In this document: positions 51,008-59,774 of the stretch, one piece after another | How the letters are laid out: each line of letters starts with the position of its first letter | Numbering within the stretch: the first letter of the stretch is position 1 | NCBI RefSeq assembly: GCF_965221685.1 | Contig: NZ_OZ244907.1 | Reading direction: 5' to 3' (one strand) | Source: Palauibacter sp022826685 | Lineage (GTDB): Bacteria; Gemmatimonadota; Gemmatimonadetes; Palauibacterales; Palauibacteraceae | Length of the DNA stretch: 64,000 bases | Notes under the pieces: generated by a model | Databases searched by the model: none | Seen by the model: the letters and a program-made list of their open reading frames with translations, nothing else | What the model was told of the DNA's origin: nothing | Position numbers and translations under genes: made by a program

Positions 51008-54000
51008 ATGGTCGTTCTCGTGGCCCATAGATCCCCAAGCCGTCCGTGGCGCGTGCTGGCCGTCTCGTTGCTCGTGGCTTGTGGTGAGGGGGGGGGCCCG
51101 GTCTCGCCGCCGCCTCCTCCCCCGCCCCCCGAACCTCCGCGCGCGACCTCGATCGCGGTGGAGCCGGCTTCCGCAACGCTCGTATCGCTGGGCGAGACGG
51201 TGACGTTCAGGGCGCCGATCAGGGACCAGTACGGTGCCGACTTCCCTGGGGCAGCATCGTGGACGAGCAGCGATCCGGCGGTGTTCACCGTGAACGAGAG
51301 CGGCGTCGCTACGGCGGTGGCGAACGGGTCGGGGGCGGTGACAGCGACGTTTTCGGGACTCAGTGCAACAGCGACGGTAGAGGTCGCGCAAGCTGCAACC
51401 GCCCTGGCGGCGGTGTCGGGAGACGGACAGCGGGCGAAGGCGGGTACGGCGCTGCCGGAACCGGTGGTCGTGCGCGTGGAGGATGCGGGCGGGTCGCCGG
51501 TGCGGGGAGCCACAGTGGCGTTCAGGCCGGGTGACGGTCACGGGACCGCGGATCCGGCCGAGGCCGTGACCGACACGGCGGGGTTGGCGGAGACGACGTG
51601 GACCCTGGGGGACGTGGGCGAGCAGACGTTGACCGCGACGGTAGCGGACGGGCCGTCCGTTCAGGTGACGGCTGCGCTGTTGACGCCGGACGATTTCGTG
51701 CGGACGCTCGAGGTCGTGTCCGGGAGCGGGCAGCGCGCGAGCGCGGGCGGCGTGCTTCCGGGGCCGGTGGTCGTGCGGGCCGTGGACGAAGCGGGCGCGC
51801 CGGTCGCGGGGGCGACGGTGTCGTTCAGGCCCGGCGAAGATCACGGGTCGGCGGAGCCGGGCGAGGCTCTGACCGACACGGCGGGGCGGGCGGAGACGAC
51901 GTGGACGCTGGGACCGGCGGTGGGTACGCAGGCGCTGGCAGCGTGGGTGAGACACGTGTTTGCGACGGTCACGGCGACGGCGGTCAACCCGGACCGGGCG
52001 GCGCTGGAGGCCTTCTACCGGGCGACCGGCGGTCCCGACTGGGACAACAACGAGAACTGGCTCACCGATGCCCCTCTCGGAACGTGGCACGGCGTGGACA
52101 CGGACGGCGACGGGCGCGTCGTGACGCTGGAGATGTACAGGAACAATCTTGCGGGATCCATCCCGGCCCAGATCGGCGAACTCACACGCCTGGAACAGCT
52201 GGGCCTGAAAGACAACGGGCTTACGTCCGTTCCTTCCGAAATCGGCCGCCTCGCACGCCTGGAGGGCCTCGACCTTACCGGCAACCTCCTCACGGCGGTT
52301 CCGCCGGAACTGTTCGATCTGCCGGAACTCGATTGGTTGGGGCTCGGGCGCAACCGCCTGACGCGGATCCCGCCGGAGGTCGGAAACGCGCCCAGGCTGC
52401 GGAACGTGAGTCTTCGACTGAACGAGCTTACAGGCGACATCCCACCTGAATTGGGGAGCATGCCCGCGCTGGGCTGGCTCGATCTTTCGGCAAACCGCCT
52501 GACCGGGGAAATCCCGCCAGAGTTGGGCAGCGCGTCGACCCTGCTGTCGCTTAGGCTCGATGGGAACGAGTTGACCGGAAGCATCCCGCCGGCGTTCGGG
52601 AACCTGGCAAGCCTGAGGTACCTGCGGCTGAACCACAATCAACTGGCTGGAGATCTCCCGCCCGAACTCGGCCGACTGCTGCGTCTCGAAGATCTCCTCG
52701 TGAACGACAATCGTCTTGTGGGTGCGATCCCGTCCGAACTGGGAGGTCTCGCGGCCCTGCGGGAACTCGACCTCGCGCGGAACGATCTCGAAGGCGCCAT
52801 CCCGCCGGAACTCGGGACGCTGCGGAACCTTCGCCATCTGCGGCTATCGGACAACGCGGCGCTGGAGGGGATGCTCCCGGTCAGTCTGTCGAACCTGGAG
52901 AATCTCGAGCAGTTCCTCGCCGACGGTACGGGGCTGTGCGCGCCCGACGAGTCGCGATTCATTGCCTGGCTGGCATCCGTGCCGAGTTCGCGCGTGCGGC
53001 AGTGCGTGGCGAGCCGGGCCTATCTGACGCAGGCCGTGCAATCGAGGGAGCATCCGGTCCCGCTCGTGGCCGGCGAGACGGCGCTGCTGCGCGTTTTCGT
53101 CACCTCGGCGCGGGAGACGGACGAAGTGATCCCGCCTGTGCGGGCGACGTTCTTCGTCGATGGAACGGAAGTGCACGTGGCAGACATTTCGGCCGGTTCC
53201 TCCGCGATCCCGACCCGCGTGCAGGAGGGAGAACTCGACTCGTCGGCCAACGCGGAGATTCCGGCGGCGGTGATGCAGCCGGGGCTCGAGATGGTGGTCG
53301 AGATCGACCCCGACGGCACGCTGGATGCGTCGCTTGGCGTGTCCGGGCGCATCCCGGCGGAGGGGCGAAAGGCGCTGGATGTGAGGATCATGCCGACGCT
53401 AAACCTCACGTTGATCCCGTTTGTCTGGACGCAGGACAACGACCGCAGGGCGGTGTCGCTCGTCGACGAACTCCAGCCGGACCACGAGTTGCTGTGGGCG
53501 ACGAACCGGTTGCTCCCGGTCGGCGCCGTTGAGATTACGAAACACGACCCCGTCATGACGGACTCGAACAACGCATTCACTCTCGTGCGAGAGGTGGAGC
53601 GAATTCGGACTGTCGAGGGAGCGACCGGCCACTGGCAGGGTCTCCTGTACAACCCTGCCGGCAACATCGCCGGGGTCGCACGCACACCGGGGAAGGTGAG
53701 CTTCGTGCATCCCGAAGCGAGCGTCATCGCGCACGAACTCGGGCACAACTTCAGTCTGAGTCACGCGCCCTGCGGGGTGACCGATGCGGACCCCCGTTAT
53801 CCGTGGACTAACGGCGGTATCGGCGTCTGGGGGTACGACTCCCGCGATGGCGGGTCCCTGGTGCCGCCCGACGCCCCTGACCTCATGAGCTACTGCCACC
53901 CCCGTTGGGTCAGCGACTACCACTTTACGAACTCGCTGAAATTCCGTCTCGCGGACGAGGGTGCGCCCACCGCGGCCCGGAACGCTGCAAAGTCGCTCCT

Positions 54001-54472
54001 GGTGTCGGGCGAGATCGGCGGGGACGGGTCGCTCCGGTTGGACCCCGCCTTCGTCGTCGATGCGCCGCCGGTCGTGCCGAACGCGGCCGGTCCGTACGCG
54101 CTGACGGGCCGGCGTCCGGACGGGAGCGAACTCTTTTCGGTGACGTTCGACACGGGCGAAGTGGCCCATGGAGACGGCCGCTCCTGGTTTGTTTTTTCCC
54201 TCCCCGCAGAGCCGGGATGGGCATCGGAGCTGGCCAGCCTGTCGCTCTCCGGGCCCGATGGCGAGGTCGAGATTCGCGAGGGGAGCGAGCCTGCGCAGGC
54301 GATCGTGCGCGACCCGCGGACAGGCCAGGTGCGCGGCATTCTGCGAGGCTTGGCAGAGGATCCGTTGGCTGATAGCGATCTTGATGCCCTCGCCGCAGAA
54401 CCCGGAGTCGAAGTACTGATCAGCCGCGGCGTTCCGGGCCCGGCGGCGTGGGGGTCACCGAACCGCTTCTGA
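51008..54472 (+). CDS. Ig-like/leucine-rich repeat/zincin metallopeptidase lipoprotein
   Basis: Large surface lipoprotein of up to 1154 residues. Seen in order: signal peptide with lipobox LLVAC (Cys25); a proline run; one Big_2-like Ig domain (about 45-127); two near-identical Big_1-like domains (about 130-225 and 230-325, each with a VSFRPG-type strand and TDTAG-AETTWTLG); an LRR cap (FYRATGGPDWDNNENWL); about eleven leucine-rich repeats of the plant type (NELTGDIPPELGSMPALGWL); then a peptidase domain with HELGHNFSLSH (zinc ligands His909, His913, His919, catalytic Glu910) and a Met-turn-like LMSYC. It is probably a secreted protease presented by adhesion domains. The start is uncertain: a GTG at 51020 better suits the GGGAG site. 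Confidence 0.9.
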   Translation: MVVLVAHRSPSRPWRVLAVSLLVACGEGGGPVSPPPPPPPPEPPRATSIAVEPASATLVSLGETVTFRAPIRDQYGADFPGAASWTSSDPAVFTVNESGVATAVANGSGAVTATFSGLSATATVEVAQAATALAAVSGDGQRAKAGTALPEPVVVRVEDAGGSPVRGATVAFRPGDGHGTADPAEAVTDTAGLAETTWTLGDVGEQTLTATVADGPSVQVTAALLTPDDFVRTLEVVSGSGQRASAGGVLPGPVVVRAVDEAGAPVAGATVSFRPGEDHGSAEPGEALTDTAGRAETTWTLGPAVGTQALAAWVRHVFATVTATAVNPDRAALEAFYRATGGPDWDNNENWLTDAPLGTWHGVDTDGDGRVVTLEMYRNNLAGSIPAQIGELTRLEQLGLKDNGLTSVPSEIGRLARLEGLDLTGNLLTAVPPELFDLPELDWLGLGRNRLTRIPPEVGNAPRLRNVSLRLNELTGDIPPELGSMPALGWLDLSANRLTGEIPPELGSASTLLSLRLDGNELTGSIPPAFGNLASLRYLRLNHNQLAGDLPPELGRLLRLEDLLVNDNRLVGAIPSELGGLAALRELDLARNDLEGAIPPELGTLRNLRHLRLSDNAALEGMLPVSLSNLENLEQFLADGTGLCAPDESRFIAWLASVPSSRVRQCVASRAYLTQAVQSREHPVPLVAGETALLRVFVTSARETDEVIPPVRATFFVDGTEVHVADISAGSSAIPTRVQEGELDSSANAEIPAAVMQPGLEMVVEIDPDGTLDASLGVSGRIPAEGRKALDVRIMPTLNLTLIPFVWTQDNDRRAVSLVDELQPDHELLWATNRLLPVGAVEITKHDPVMTDSNNAFTLVREVERIRTVEGATGHWQGLLYNPAGNIAGVARTPGKVSFVHPEASVIAHELGHNFSLSHAPCGVTDADPRYPWTNGGIGVWGYDSRDGGSLVPPDAPDLMSYCHPRWVSDYHFTNSLKFRLADEGAPTAARNAAKSLLVSGEIGGDGSLRLDPAFVVDAPPVVPNAAGPYALTGRRPDGSELFSVTFDTGEVAHGDGRSWFVFSLPAEPGWASELASLSLSGPDGEVEIREGSEPAQAIVRDPRTGQVRGILRGLAEDPLADSDLDALAAEPGVEVLISRGVPGPAAWGSPNRF

Positions 54473-54874
54473 GGGGTCGGCGGAGGCGTGTGATTTTTCC
54501 TCCACGATCCCTGAGCCGTAATCCTCGCTGAGGGCGCGCTTGAGGCGGTGGCGTTCATCGTTGAGGCGATACACCTGTCGCGCGGCTTCAGTGAAGCGGG
54601 GGCCGAAGTCGGCGGCGCGTTCCAGGCGACGCAGTTCGTCCTCGACGTCCCAGATCCCCCGGTTCACTTCCGCCAGAGCGGCGACGCGCTCCCGGACGCG
54701 GGACGGTGCGGCCTCGAGCGCCCCGATCGTCCGTTCACACACGGCCTCGACGTTCGCCAGTTCGGAGTTCACATTCGCGAGCTTCCGGCGGTCGCGGATC
54801 CGGGCCTGCTTCAGTCGCAGGATGGTGATGCGGTCGATGAGTTCGCCGGCGGACACAGAGATCTCGATATTCAC
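54455..54874 (-). CDS. DUF6165 family protein
   Basis: Small protein of 139 residues, mostly helical. It opens MNIEISVSAGELIDRITILRLKQARIRDRRKLANVNSEL, which matches the DUF6165 pattern (VSVGELIDKITIL, then a helix and NV-EL), and is likely a coiled-coil protein by its heptad-like Leu/Arg/Glu spacing. No function is known for the family. Its 3' end overlaps that of the convergent zincin gene by 18 bases, and it is divergent from the YchF-like GTPase with only 32 bases between starts. Confidence 0.78.
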   Translation of the reverse strand: MNIEISVSAGELIDRITILRLKQARIRDRRKLANVNSELANVEAVCERTIGALEAAPSRVRERVAALAEVNRGIWDVEDELRRLERAADFGPRFTEAARQVYRLNDERHRLKRALSEDYGSGIVEEKSHASADPSEAVR

Positions 54875-54906
54875 GCTCCGAACATAATGGGGAGGGAGGG
54901 GACGCG

Positions 54907-55947
54907 GTGAGGATTGGACTCGTGGGGTTCGCGGGTTCCGGGAAGACGACGGTGTTCAACGCGATGACGGGACTCGGCGTGCCGGTCGGGTTCGGCGGCG
55001 AGGTGCGCCTCGGCACGGTGCGGGTTCCGGATGAGCGGATCGATGCGCTCAGCGCCCACCTCTCCCCGCGCCGGACGACGTACGCCGAGATGCGGTTCTG
55101 CGACATCCCGGGGGAACACGGCGCGGCGAGCAAGGGCCTGTCGCCGCGCGGACTCCAGCAGATCCGCGATCAGGAGGCACTCTGCCTCGTCCTGCGCGAC
55201 TTCGACAATCCCGCGCTTGCGGACCCGCCGGACGCGGAGGGCGAACTCGAGGCCTTCGCCACGGAATGTCTGCTCTCCGATCTCGACCTCGTCGAGCGCC
55301 GGCTGGACCGGGCACGCCGGGAGGGAGCGGACGCGGTCGAGATCGCCGCCTTCGAGCGGGCACTCGAAACGCTGGAAGGCGAACAGCCGCTCCGGACCGT
55401 GCCGCGGGCGGAACTCGACCGCGCGCCGTTCCGCGGCTACAGCCTCCTGACGGACCGTCCAATGCTCGCCGTGCTGAACCGCAGCGAGGACCGGGCGGGA
55501 GAGGCGCTGCCGCCGGCGCTCGCCGCGCGACTCGCGGCGATGGGAGCCGGCGGCCTGGCGCTGTCCGCGCCCGTCGAGGCGGAGATCGCCGACCTCGACC
55601 CGGAGGACCGGGCCGCCTTCGTGGAGGCGCTCGGCCTGCGCGAGCCGGCGCTCGCCCGTTTCATCCGCTCGGCCTACGGACTCCTCGATCTCATCTCCTT
55701 TTTCACCGCCGCCCCGGCCGAGGTCCGGGCATGGACGATCCGGCGCGGCACGCGTGCCAGGCGGGCGGCGGGCCGCGTCCACTCCGACATGGAACGCGGC
55801 TTCATCCGCGCGGAGGTCATCCCCTACGAGGTGTTCGCGGAGTACGGCTCCGAGCAGGCGGTAAAGGAGGCGGGACTGCTGCAGGTCGAGGGCAAGAACT
55901 ACGTCGTCGCCGACGGCGACATCCTCCACATCCGCTTCAACGTCTGA
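54907..55947 (+). CDS. YchF-like GTPase (divergent)
   Basis: P-loop GTPase of the OLA1/YchF family, 346 residues, a little short of the usual 363. Seen: Walker A GFAGSGKTT at residue 7; DIPGEHGAASKGL for the G3 region; an unusual G4, LNRSED, in place of the family's NxxE; and the C-terminal TGS-like domain (ISFFTAAPAEVRAWTIRRGTRARRAAGRVHSDMERGFIRAEVIPYE, AGLLQVEGKNYVVADGDILHIRFNV), which is close to consensus. YchF proteins bind ribosomes and influence translation and stress response. The GTG start has GGGACGCG upstream. The N-terminal half has diverged strongly while the C-terminus has not, so it may be a second, specialised member. Confidence 0.88.
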   Translation: MRIGLVGFAGSGKTTVFNAMTGLGVPVGFGGEVRLGTVRVPDERIDALSAHLSPRRTTYAEMRFCDIPGEHGAASKGLSPRGLQQIRDQEALCLVLRDFDNPALADPPDAEGELEAFATECLLSDLDLVERRLDRARREGADAVEIAAFERALETLEGEQPLRTVPRAELDRAPFRGYSLLTDRPMLAVLNRSEDRAGEALPPALAARLAAMGAGGLALSAPVEAEIADLDPEDRAAFVEALGLREPALARFIRSAYGLLDLISFFTAAPAEVRAWTIRRGTRARRAAGRVHSDMERGFIRAEVIPYEVFAEYGSEQAVKEAGLLQVEGKNYVVADGDILHIRFNV

Positions 55948-55960
55948 CCCGTCCGGCTGC

Positions 55961-57037
55961 CTACCCCTCGAGGAGGGTCTCGATGTGGGCGGCGGTGGCG
56001 AGCGCGGTGCCGTCGAGGTTGTAGCCGCCCTCCAGCAGCGAGACGATGCGCCCCTCGCAGCAGGCGTCCGCGTAGTCCATCGCCGTCCGCGTCATGCGCC
56101 GGAAGGCGTCGTCCGTGAGTGCGAAGCAGCCCAGGAGGTCGTCGACCCGGCTGTCAAAGCCCGCCGAGAGAATGACGAAGTCGGGGTCGAAGGTGGCGAC
56201 GGCCGGGGATAGCGTGTCGTCCCAACGGCGCAGCATGTCGTCGTCCGTGGCGCCGCAGTCGAGATGCACGTTGATATTGAGTCCGCTTCCCTCGCCCTCG
56301 CCCGTGAGGGCCGGGTCGCCCGTTTGCGGGTAGGCGGCCCAGTCGTGGGCGGAGAAGAAGAGCACGGACGGATCATCGTAGAAGGCGTTCTGCGTCGCGT
56401 TCCCGTGGTGGTAGTCCCAGTCGATGACGAGCACCCGCTCGAACCCGTGCACCTGCTGCGCGTACCTCGCGGCCACGCCGGCGTTGCTGTAGTAGCAGAA
56501 CCCTTCCTCGGCGCCCGTGTTGTTCGCGTGGTGACCCGGAGGCCGGATCGCGCAGAACGCGTTCCGTACCTGCCCCGCGACGACCGCATCGATTGCGGTC
56601 AGCGCGCCCGAGACGGCCAGTTCCGCGACCGGGCCCGAAACCTCGATGTCACGGATCGACGCCACGTGTTCCGGGGTGTGGAGCGCCTCGATGTGCGACA
56701 TGGCCTCGGCGGCCGGCGCGAGCGGCACCGTGGCCTCGTCCAGCCCACGCGCGACGAGTTCCTCCCGGATGCGCACGAGGCGGTCGGGAATCTCCGGCGG
56801 GCGCCCGCCGTCGGGCCGGATCAGGACGTGGTCGAGGTAGCGCGGATCGGAGAGGAGGCCGGTCCCCGTCGCGGGAACGGAGGACGCGCTGCGCGAGCCG
56901 GCGTTCGACGCCCCCGAGTCGGGAGCCTCCCGGCAGGACCAGGCGACGGCCGGGAGCAGGCCGAGGCCCGCGACACCCAAAGCGGCCTCTTCGACGAACT
57001 TCCTTCGCGTGCGGGCAAAATCTCTCGGCGTGCGCAT
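55961..57037 (-). CDS. Exported histone-deacetylase-fold protein
   Basis: Arginase/deacetylase-superfamily protein of 358 residues. The catalytic core is complete: RPPGHHA near residue 175, the zinc-binding DWDYHHGNAT near residue 215, the second aspartate in ILSAGFDSRVDD, and LLEGGYNLDG. These place it with acetylpolyamine and acuC-like deacetylases. Its N-terminus is unusual: ARTRRKFVEEAALGVAGLGLLPAVAWSC looks like a twin-arginine signal ending at a Cys, so the protein is probably exported and may be lipid-anchored. A periplasmic target such as an acetylated polyamine or small amide is more likely than a protein lysine. It is convergent with the GTPase gene. Confidence 0.87.
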   Translation of the reverse strand: MRTPRDFARTRRKFVEEAALGVAGLGLLPAVAWSCREAPDSGASNAGSRSASSVPATGTGLLSDPRYLDHVLIRPDGGRPPEIPDRLVRIREELVARGLDEATVPLAPAAEAMSHIEALHTPEHVASIRDIEVSGPVAELAVSGALTAIDAVVAGQVRNAFCAIRPPGHHANNTGAEEGFCYYSNAGVAARYAQQVHGFERVLVIDWDYHHGNATQNAFYDDPSVLFFSAHDWAAYPQTGDPALTGEGEGSGLNINVHLDCGATDDDMLRRWDDTLSPAVATFDPDFVILSAGFDSRVDDLLGCFALTDDAFRRMTRTAMDYADACCEGRIVSLLEGGYNLDGTALATAAHIETLLEG

Positions 57038-57151
57038 GGCGGGACCCCCTTTCCAGAAACTAGACTAATCGGAGGCTGACGAGGGCCGCGAGACCTGTCG
57101 CGAGAGTCTGTCGCCAGGGGTCGACCGGCCTGCCCAACTCCGAGGTGTCCC

Positions 57152-58000
57152 ATGGCTGCCGTGAATATGAGCAGGAACCCTCCCCTCCGTACCCTTTGTC
57201 TCTTGAGCGCCGTCACTGGGGGCATGGTCCTTTTGGCCGGTTGTGGAGGCGCGCCGGGTGAGGAGGAGACGGACGCCATGGCAGAATCCGAGGAGGCCGC
57301 CGACACGCGGATCGTGGACCAACTCGCCGCCGGGGACGCCGTCTTCGGACTCTTCTCCGGGGATCACACGCCCGAGGCCGGCGCCGCCATGGCCGCGAAT
57401 CGTCCCCTCGACTTCGTGTTCTACTCGCTGGAGTCCGGTCCCTTCGACATTCCCGCGCTCGAGAGTTACGCCGCCGGGATGGCGGAGGCGTCAGGCCATG
57501 ACGCGCCGCACCCCATGCTGCTGCGGATCCCCCCGATCCGGGACGGGCACGACGAAGCGCGGGACCGCGCCGCGCAGGGCCTGGCTGCCGGCATCTCCGG
57601 GATCGTCTACCCGCACGTCGAGACCCCGGAGGAAGCGGCCCTTGCCGTGGATGCGCTCGGCGACGCCGCCTGGCCGGGCAATCCCGACGGCCACCTCATC
57701 AGCTTCCTCCTCATCGAGGACCAGGTCGGGATCGACAACGTGCGGGAGATCGTCTCCACCCCCGGCGTCAGCGCCGTCTCTCCGGGGCCGGGCGATCTCC
57801 GGCGCGTCTACGATGGAGACATGGAGAAGGTGGAGGAGGCGATCCAGATCGTGCTCGCCGCCTGTCTCGAGTTCGATGTGCCGTGCGGGGTCACGGCCGG
57901 AGTGGATGACATCGCCATGCGGATCGAGCAGGGGTTCCGCGTGATCATCGTCACCCAGCCCGAAGCCGTCGCCCTCGGAATGGCCGCCGCCGGTCGCTGA
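57152..58000 (+). CDS. HpcH/HpaI aldolase-fold lipoprotein
   Basis: Protein of 282 residues with a lipoprotein signal (VLLAGC near residue 31) and an acidic linker, then a HpcH/HpaI (2-dehydro-3-deoxy-acid aldolase/citrate lyase beta) fold: FVFYSLESGPFDIPAL, LLRIPPI, GISGIVYPHVETPEEAALAVDAL, SFLLIEDQVGIDNV, AVSPGPGDLRRVY. The metal-binding glutamate (IED) and aspartate (PGDL) and the active-site arginine (LRI) are present, while the histidine that acts as a base in HpaI is not at its usual place (SLESGP). A lipid-anchored, extracytoplasmic enzyme of this fold is unexpected. The ATG has GAGGTG upstream. Confidence 0.85.
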   Translation: MAAVNMSRNPPLRTLCLLSAVTGGMVLLAGCGGAPGEEETDAMAESEEAADTRIVDQLAAGDAVFGLFSGDHTPEAGAAMAANRPLDFVFYSLESGPFDIPALESYAAGMAEASGHDAPHPMLLRIPPIRDGHDEARDRAAQGLAAGISGIVYPHVETPEEAALAVDALGDAAWPGNPDGHLISFLLIEDQVGIDNVREIVSTPGVSAVSPGPGDLRRVYDGDMEKVEEAIQIVLAACLEFDVPCGVTAGVDDIAMRIEQGFRVIIVTQPEAVALGMAAAGR

Positions 58001-58048
58001 CGATCAACCCGCGACCCCGCGGATCGTTTTTATGCATCAGGAGGAAAG

Positions 58049-59587
58049 ATGAAGCCGCTCAGCCTGATCACACCGGTCCTCGCGCTCGGCCTTCTGCCCG
58101 CGGGCGCGCTCGCGCAGGACGAACCCGGGGCCGGCGGGAACGCTTCCGAGCCTCAGCCCGCTCGCTGGGCGTCGAACCACTCCATCGTCGTGGACGGCGA
58201 GACCGTCGAGTACGAGGCGGTCGTCGGCAGCGTCATCCTCCGGGACAACGAGGAGAACGCGACGGGAGAACTCTTCTACACGGGATACTTCCGGACGAAC
58301 GGCGGAGACCCCTCCACGCGCCCCATCGTCTTCGCCTACAACGGGGGGCCCGGATCCGCCTCCTTCTGGCTGCACATGGGGATCATGGGACCGCGCCGCG
58401 TCGTCACGCCCAACGTGGGCCAGCAGGCGCCGCCTCCGTACCCGCTCGTCGACAACGGTTACACCGTCCTCGACATCGCGGACGTCGTGATGGTGGACCC
58501 GATCGGCACCGGGTTCAGCCGGCCCGCCGGCGACGCCGACGGGACCGATTTCTGGGGGATGGACGAGGACGCCGCCTCCCTCACGCAGTTCATCCGCCGC
58601 TTTCTGAGCGAGAAGAACCGGTGGAACTCGCCCCGCTACATCCTCGGCGAGAGCTACGGCACGACGCGGTCCGTGCTCCTGGCCCGGCACCTGCAGAACG
58701 CGAACATCGACCTCAACGGGGTCGTGCTCGTCTCCGCCGTCATCGACTTCAACACGCTCCAGTTCCCGGATGGGTCCCACATCGGCTTCATCACGAACGT
58801 CCCGTCCTTCGCGGTTGCGGCCGAGTACCACGACATGCTGCCGGGCGGGCGTCCGGACGACCTCGAGGCGTTCATGAAGGAGGTCGAGGCGTGGGCACTG
58901 ACCGACTACGCGCAGGCGCTGCTGGCCGGCACCGCCGTGGATCCCGAGCTGCGCGCGCGGGTGCTGCGGCAGATGCACGAGTACACGGGGCTGAGCATGG
59001 AGTACCTGGACAAGGCCGATCTGCGCGTCTCCGCGCCGGCGTTCGAGAAGGAACTGCTGCGGGACCGGCGGCTCACGCTGGCGCGGCTCGACACGCGGTT
59101 CACGGGGCCCACGGGAGACGTGCTCGACTTGACCCCTGACCACGATGCGCAGTCCTCGGCCATCAGTTCGGCCTACACGTCTCTCTTCAATACGTACGTG
59201 CGGGATGAACTCGGCTACGACGGCGACCGGGAGTACTGGCCCAGCGGGATGGCGCGCCCGTGGAACTGGGAGCGGGAGGGAGGCCGGCGCGGACCGTTCG
59301 GCGGTTCCGCACTCAACGTGGGGCCCGACCTCGCGCACGCGATCGAGCGCAACCCTCGCCTCGAGGTCCTGCTCATCAACGGGATCTACGACTTCGCGAC
59401 GCCGTACTTCCCCATCGTGTGGTCTTTGGAGCAACTCGGGCTGCCGCCGGACCTTCGCGACAACATCACGCGCGACGACTTCGCCGCCGGACACATGATG
59501 TACGTCGAGGAGAGCCTGCTCCCGCAGTGGCGTGAGACGCTGGCCGGGTTCATCACGCGCACGGCCGGCGGAAACCTCGTCCCCTAG
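58049..59587 (+). CDS. Secreted S10-family serine carboxypeptidase
   Basis: Exported serine carboxypeptidase of 512 residues. A signal peptide ends at GALAQ. Seen: the oxyanion-type NGGPGSASFWLHMGIMGPRR near residue 95; the catalytic Ser202 in GESYG; Asp448 in NGIYDFATPYF; and His482 in AGHMMYVEE, the three catalytic residues in the family order. It removes amino acids from peptide C-termini, best at low pH in the known relatives. AGGAGG lies eight bases before the ATG. It forms part of the extracytoplasmic peptidase set (S9, M14, S10, zincin) in this window. It follows the aldolase-fold lipoprotein by 48 bases. Confidence 0.94.
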   Translation: MKPLSLITPVLALGLLPAGALAQDEPGAGGNASEPQPARWASNHSIVVDGETVEYEAVVGSVILRDNEENATGELFYTGYFRTNGGDPSTRPIVFAYNGGPGSASFWLHMGIMGPRRVVTPNVGQQAPPPYPLVDNGYTVLDIADVVMVDPIGTGFSRPAGDADGTDFWGMDEDAASLTQFIRRFLSEKNRWNSPRYILGESYGTTRSVLLARHLQNANIDLNGVVLVSAVIDFNTLQFPDGSHIGFITNVPSFAVAAEYHDMLPGGRPDDLEAFMKEVEAWALTDYAQALLAGTAVDPELRARVLRQMHEYTGLSMEYLDKADLRVSAPAFEKELLRDRRLTLARLDTRFTGPTGDVLDLTPDHDAQSSAISSAYTSLFNTYVRDELGYDGDREYWPSGMARPWNWEREGGRRGPFGGSALNVGPDLAHAIERNPRLEVLLINGIYDFATPYFPIVWSLEQLGLPPDLRDNITRDDFAAGHMMYVEESLLPQWRETLAGFITRTAGGNLVP

Positions 59588-59603
59588 CGGAGACCTCCGC
59601 CGT

Positions 59604-59677
59604 CCGATCGTGCAGCCGGCCACGATGGTCAGGTCAGGTCCGTGTACCGATCCGGGTCCTGCTCGAACTCTTCCTCC
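59604..59677 (-). pseudogene. Fragment of a rhodanese gene
   Basis: About 70 bases here match 60599-60664, inside the intact rhodanese gene, with only scattered transitions and one small insertion in which GGTCAG is doubled to GGTCAGGTCAG. On the minus strand it still reads EEFEQDPDRYTDLT, then a frame change, then IVAGCTIG, compared with DLTVVAYCTIGH in the intact gene. It is a decayed duplicate of the rhodanese active-site region, lying between the S10 gene and the Uma2 gene. Confidence 0.75.
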
Positions 59678-59774
59678 ATCCCTCTTACGCGCGTTTGAGA
59701 ACGCGATGACGGCGCCGTGCATCCTTGGGTCCGGGTTGAATCGGACGCGAGCGCGGAGCTACGATGTGCGAACC

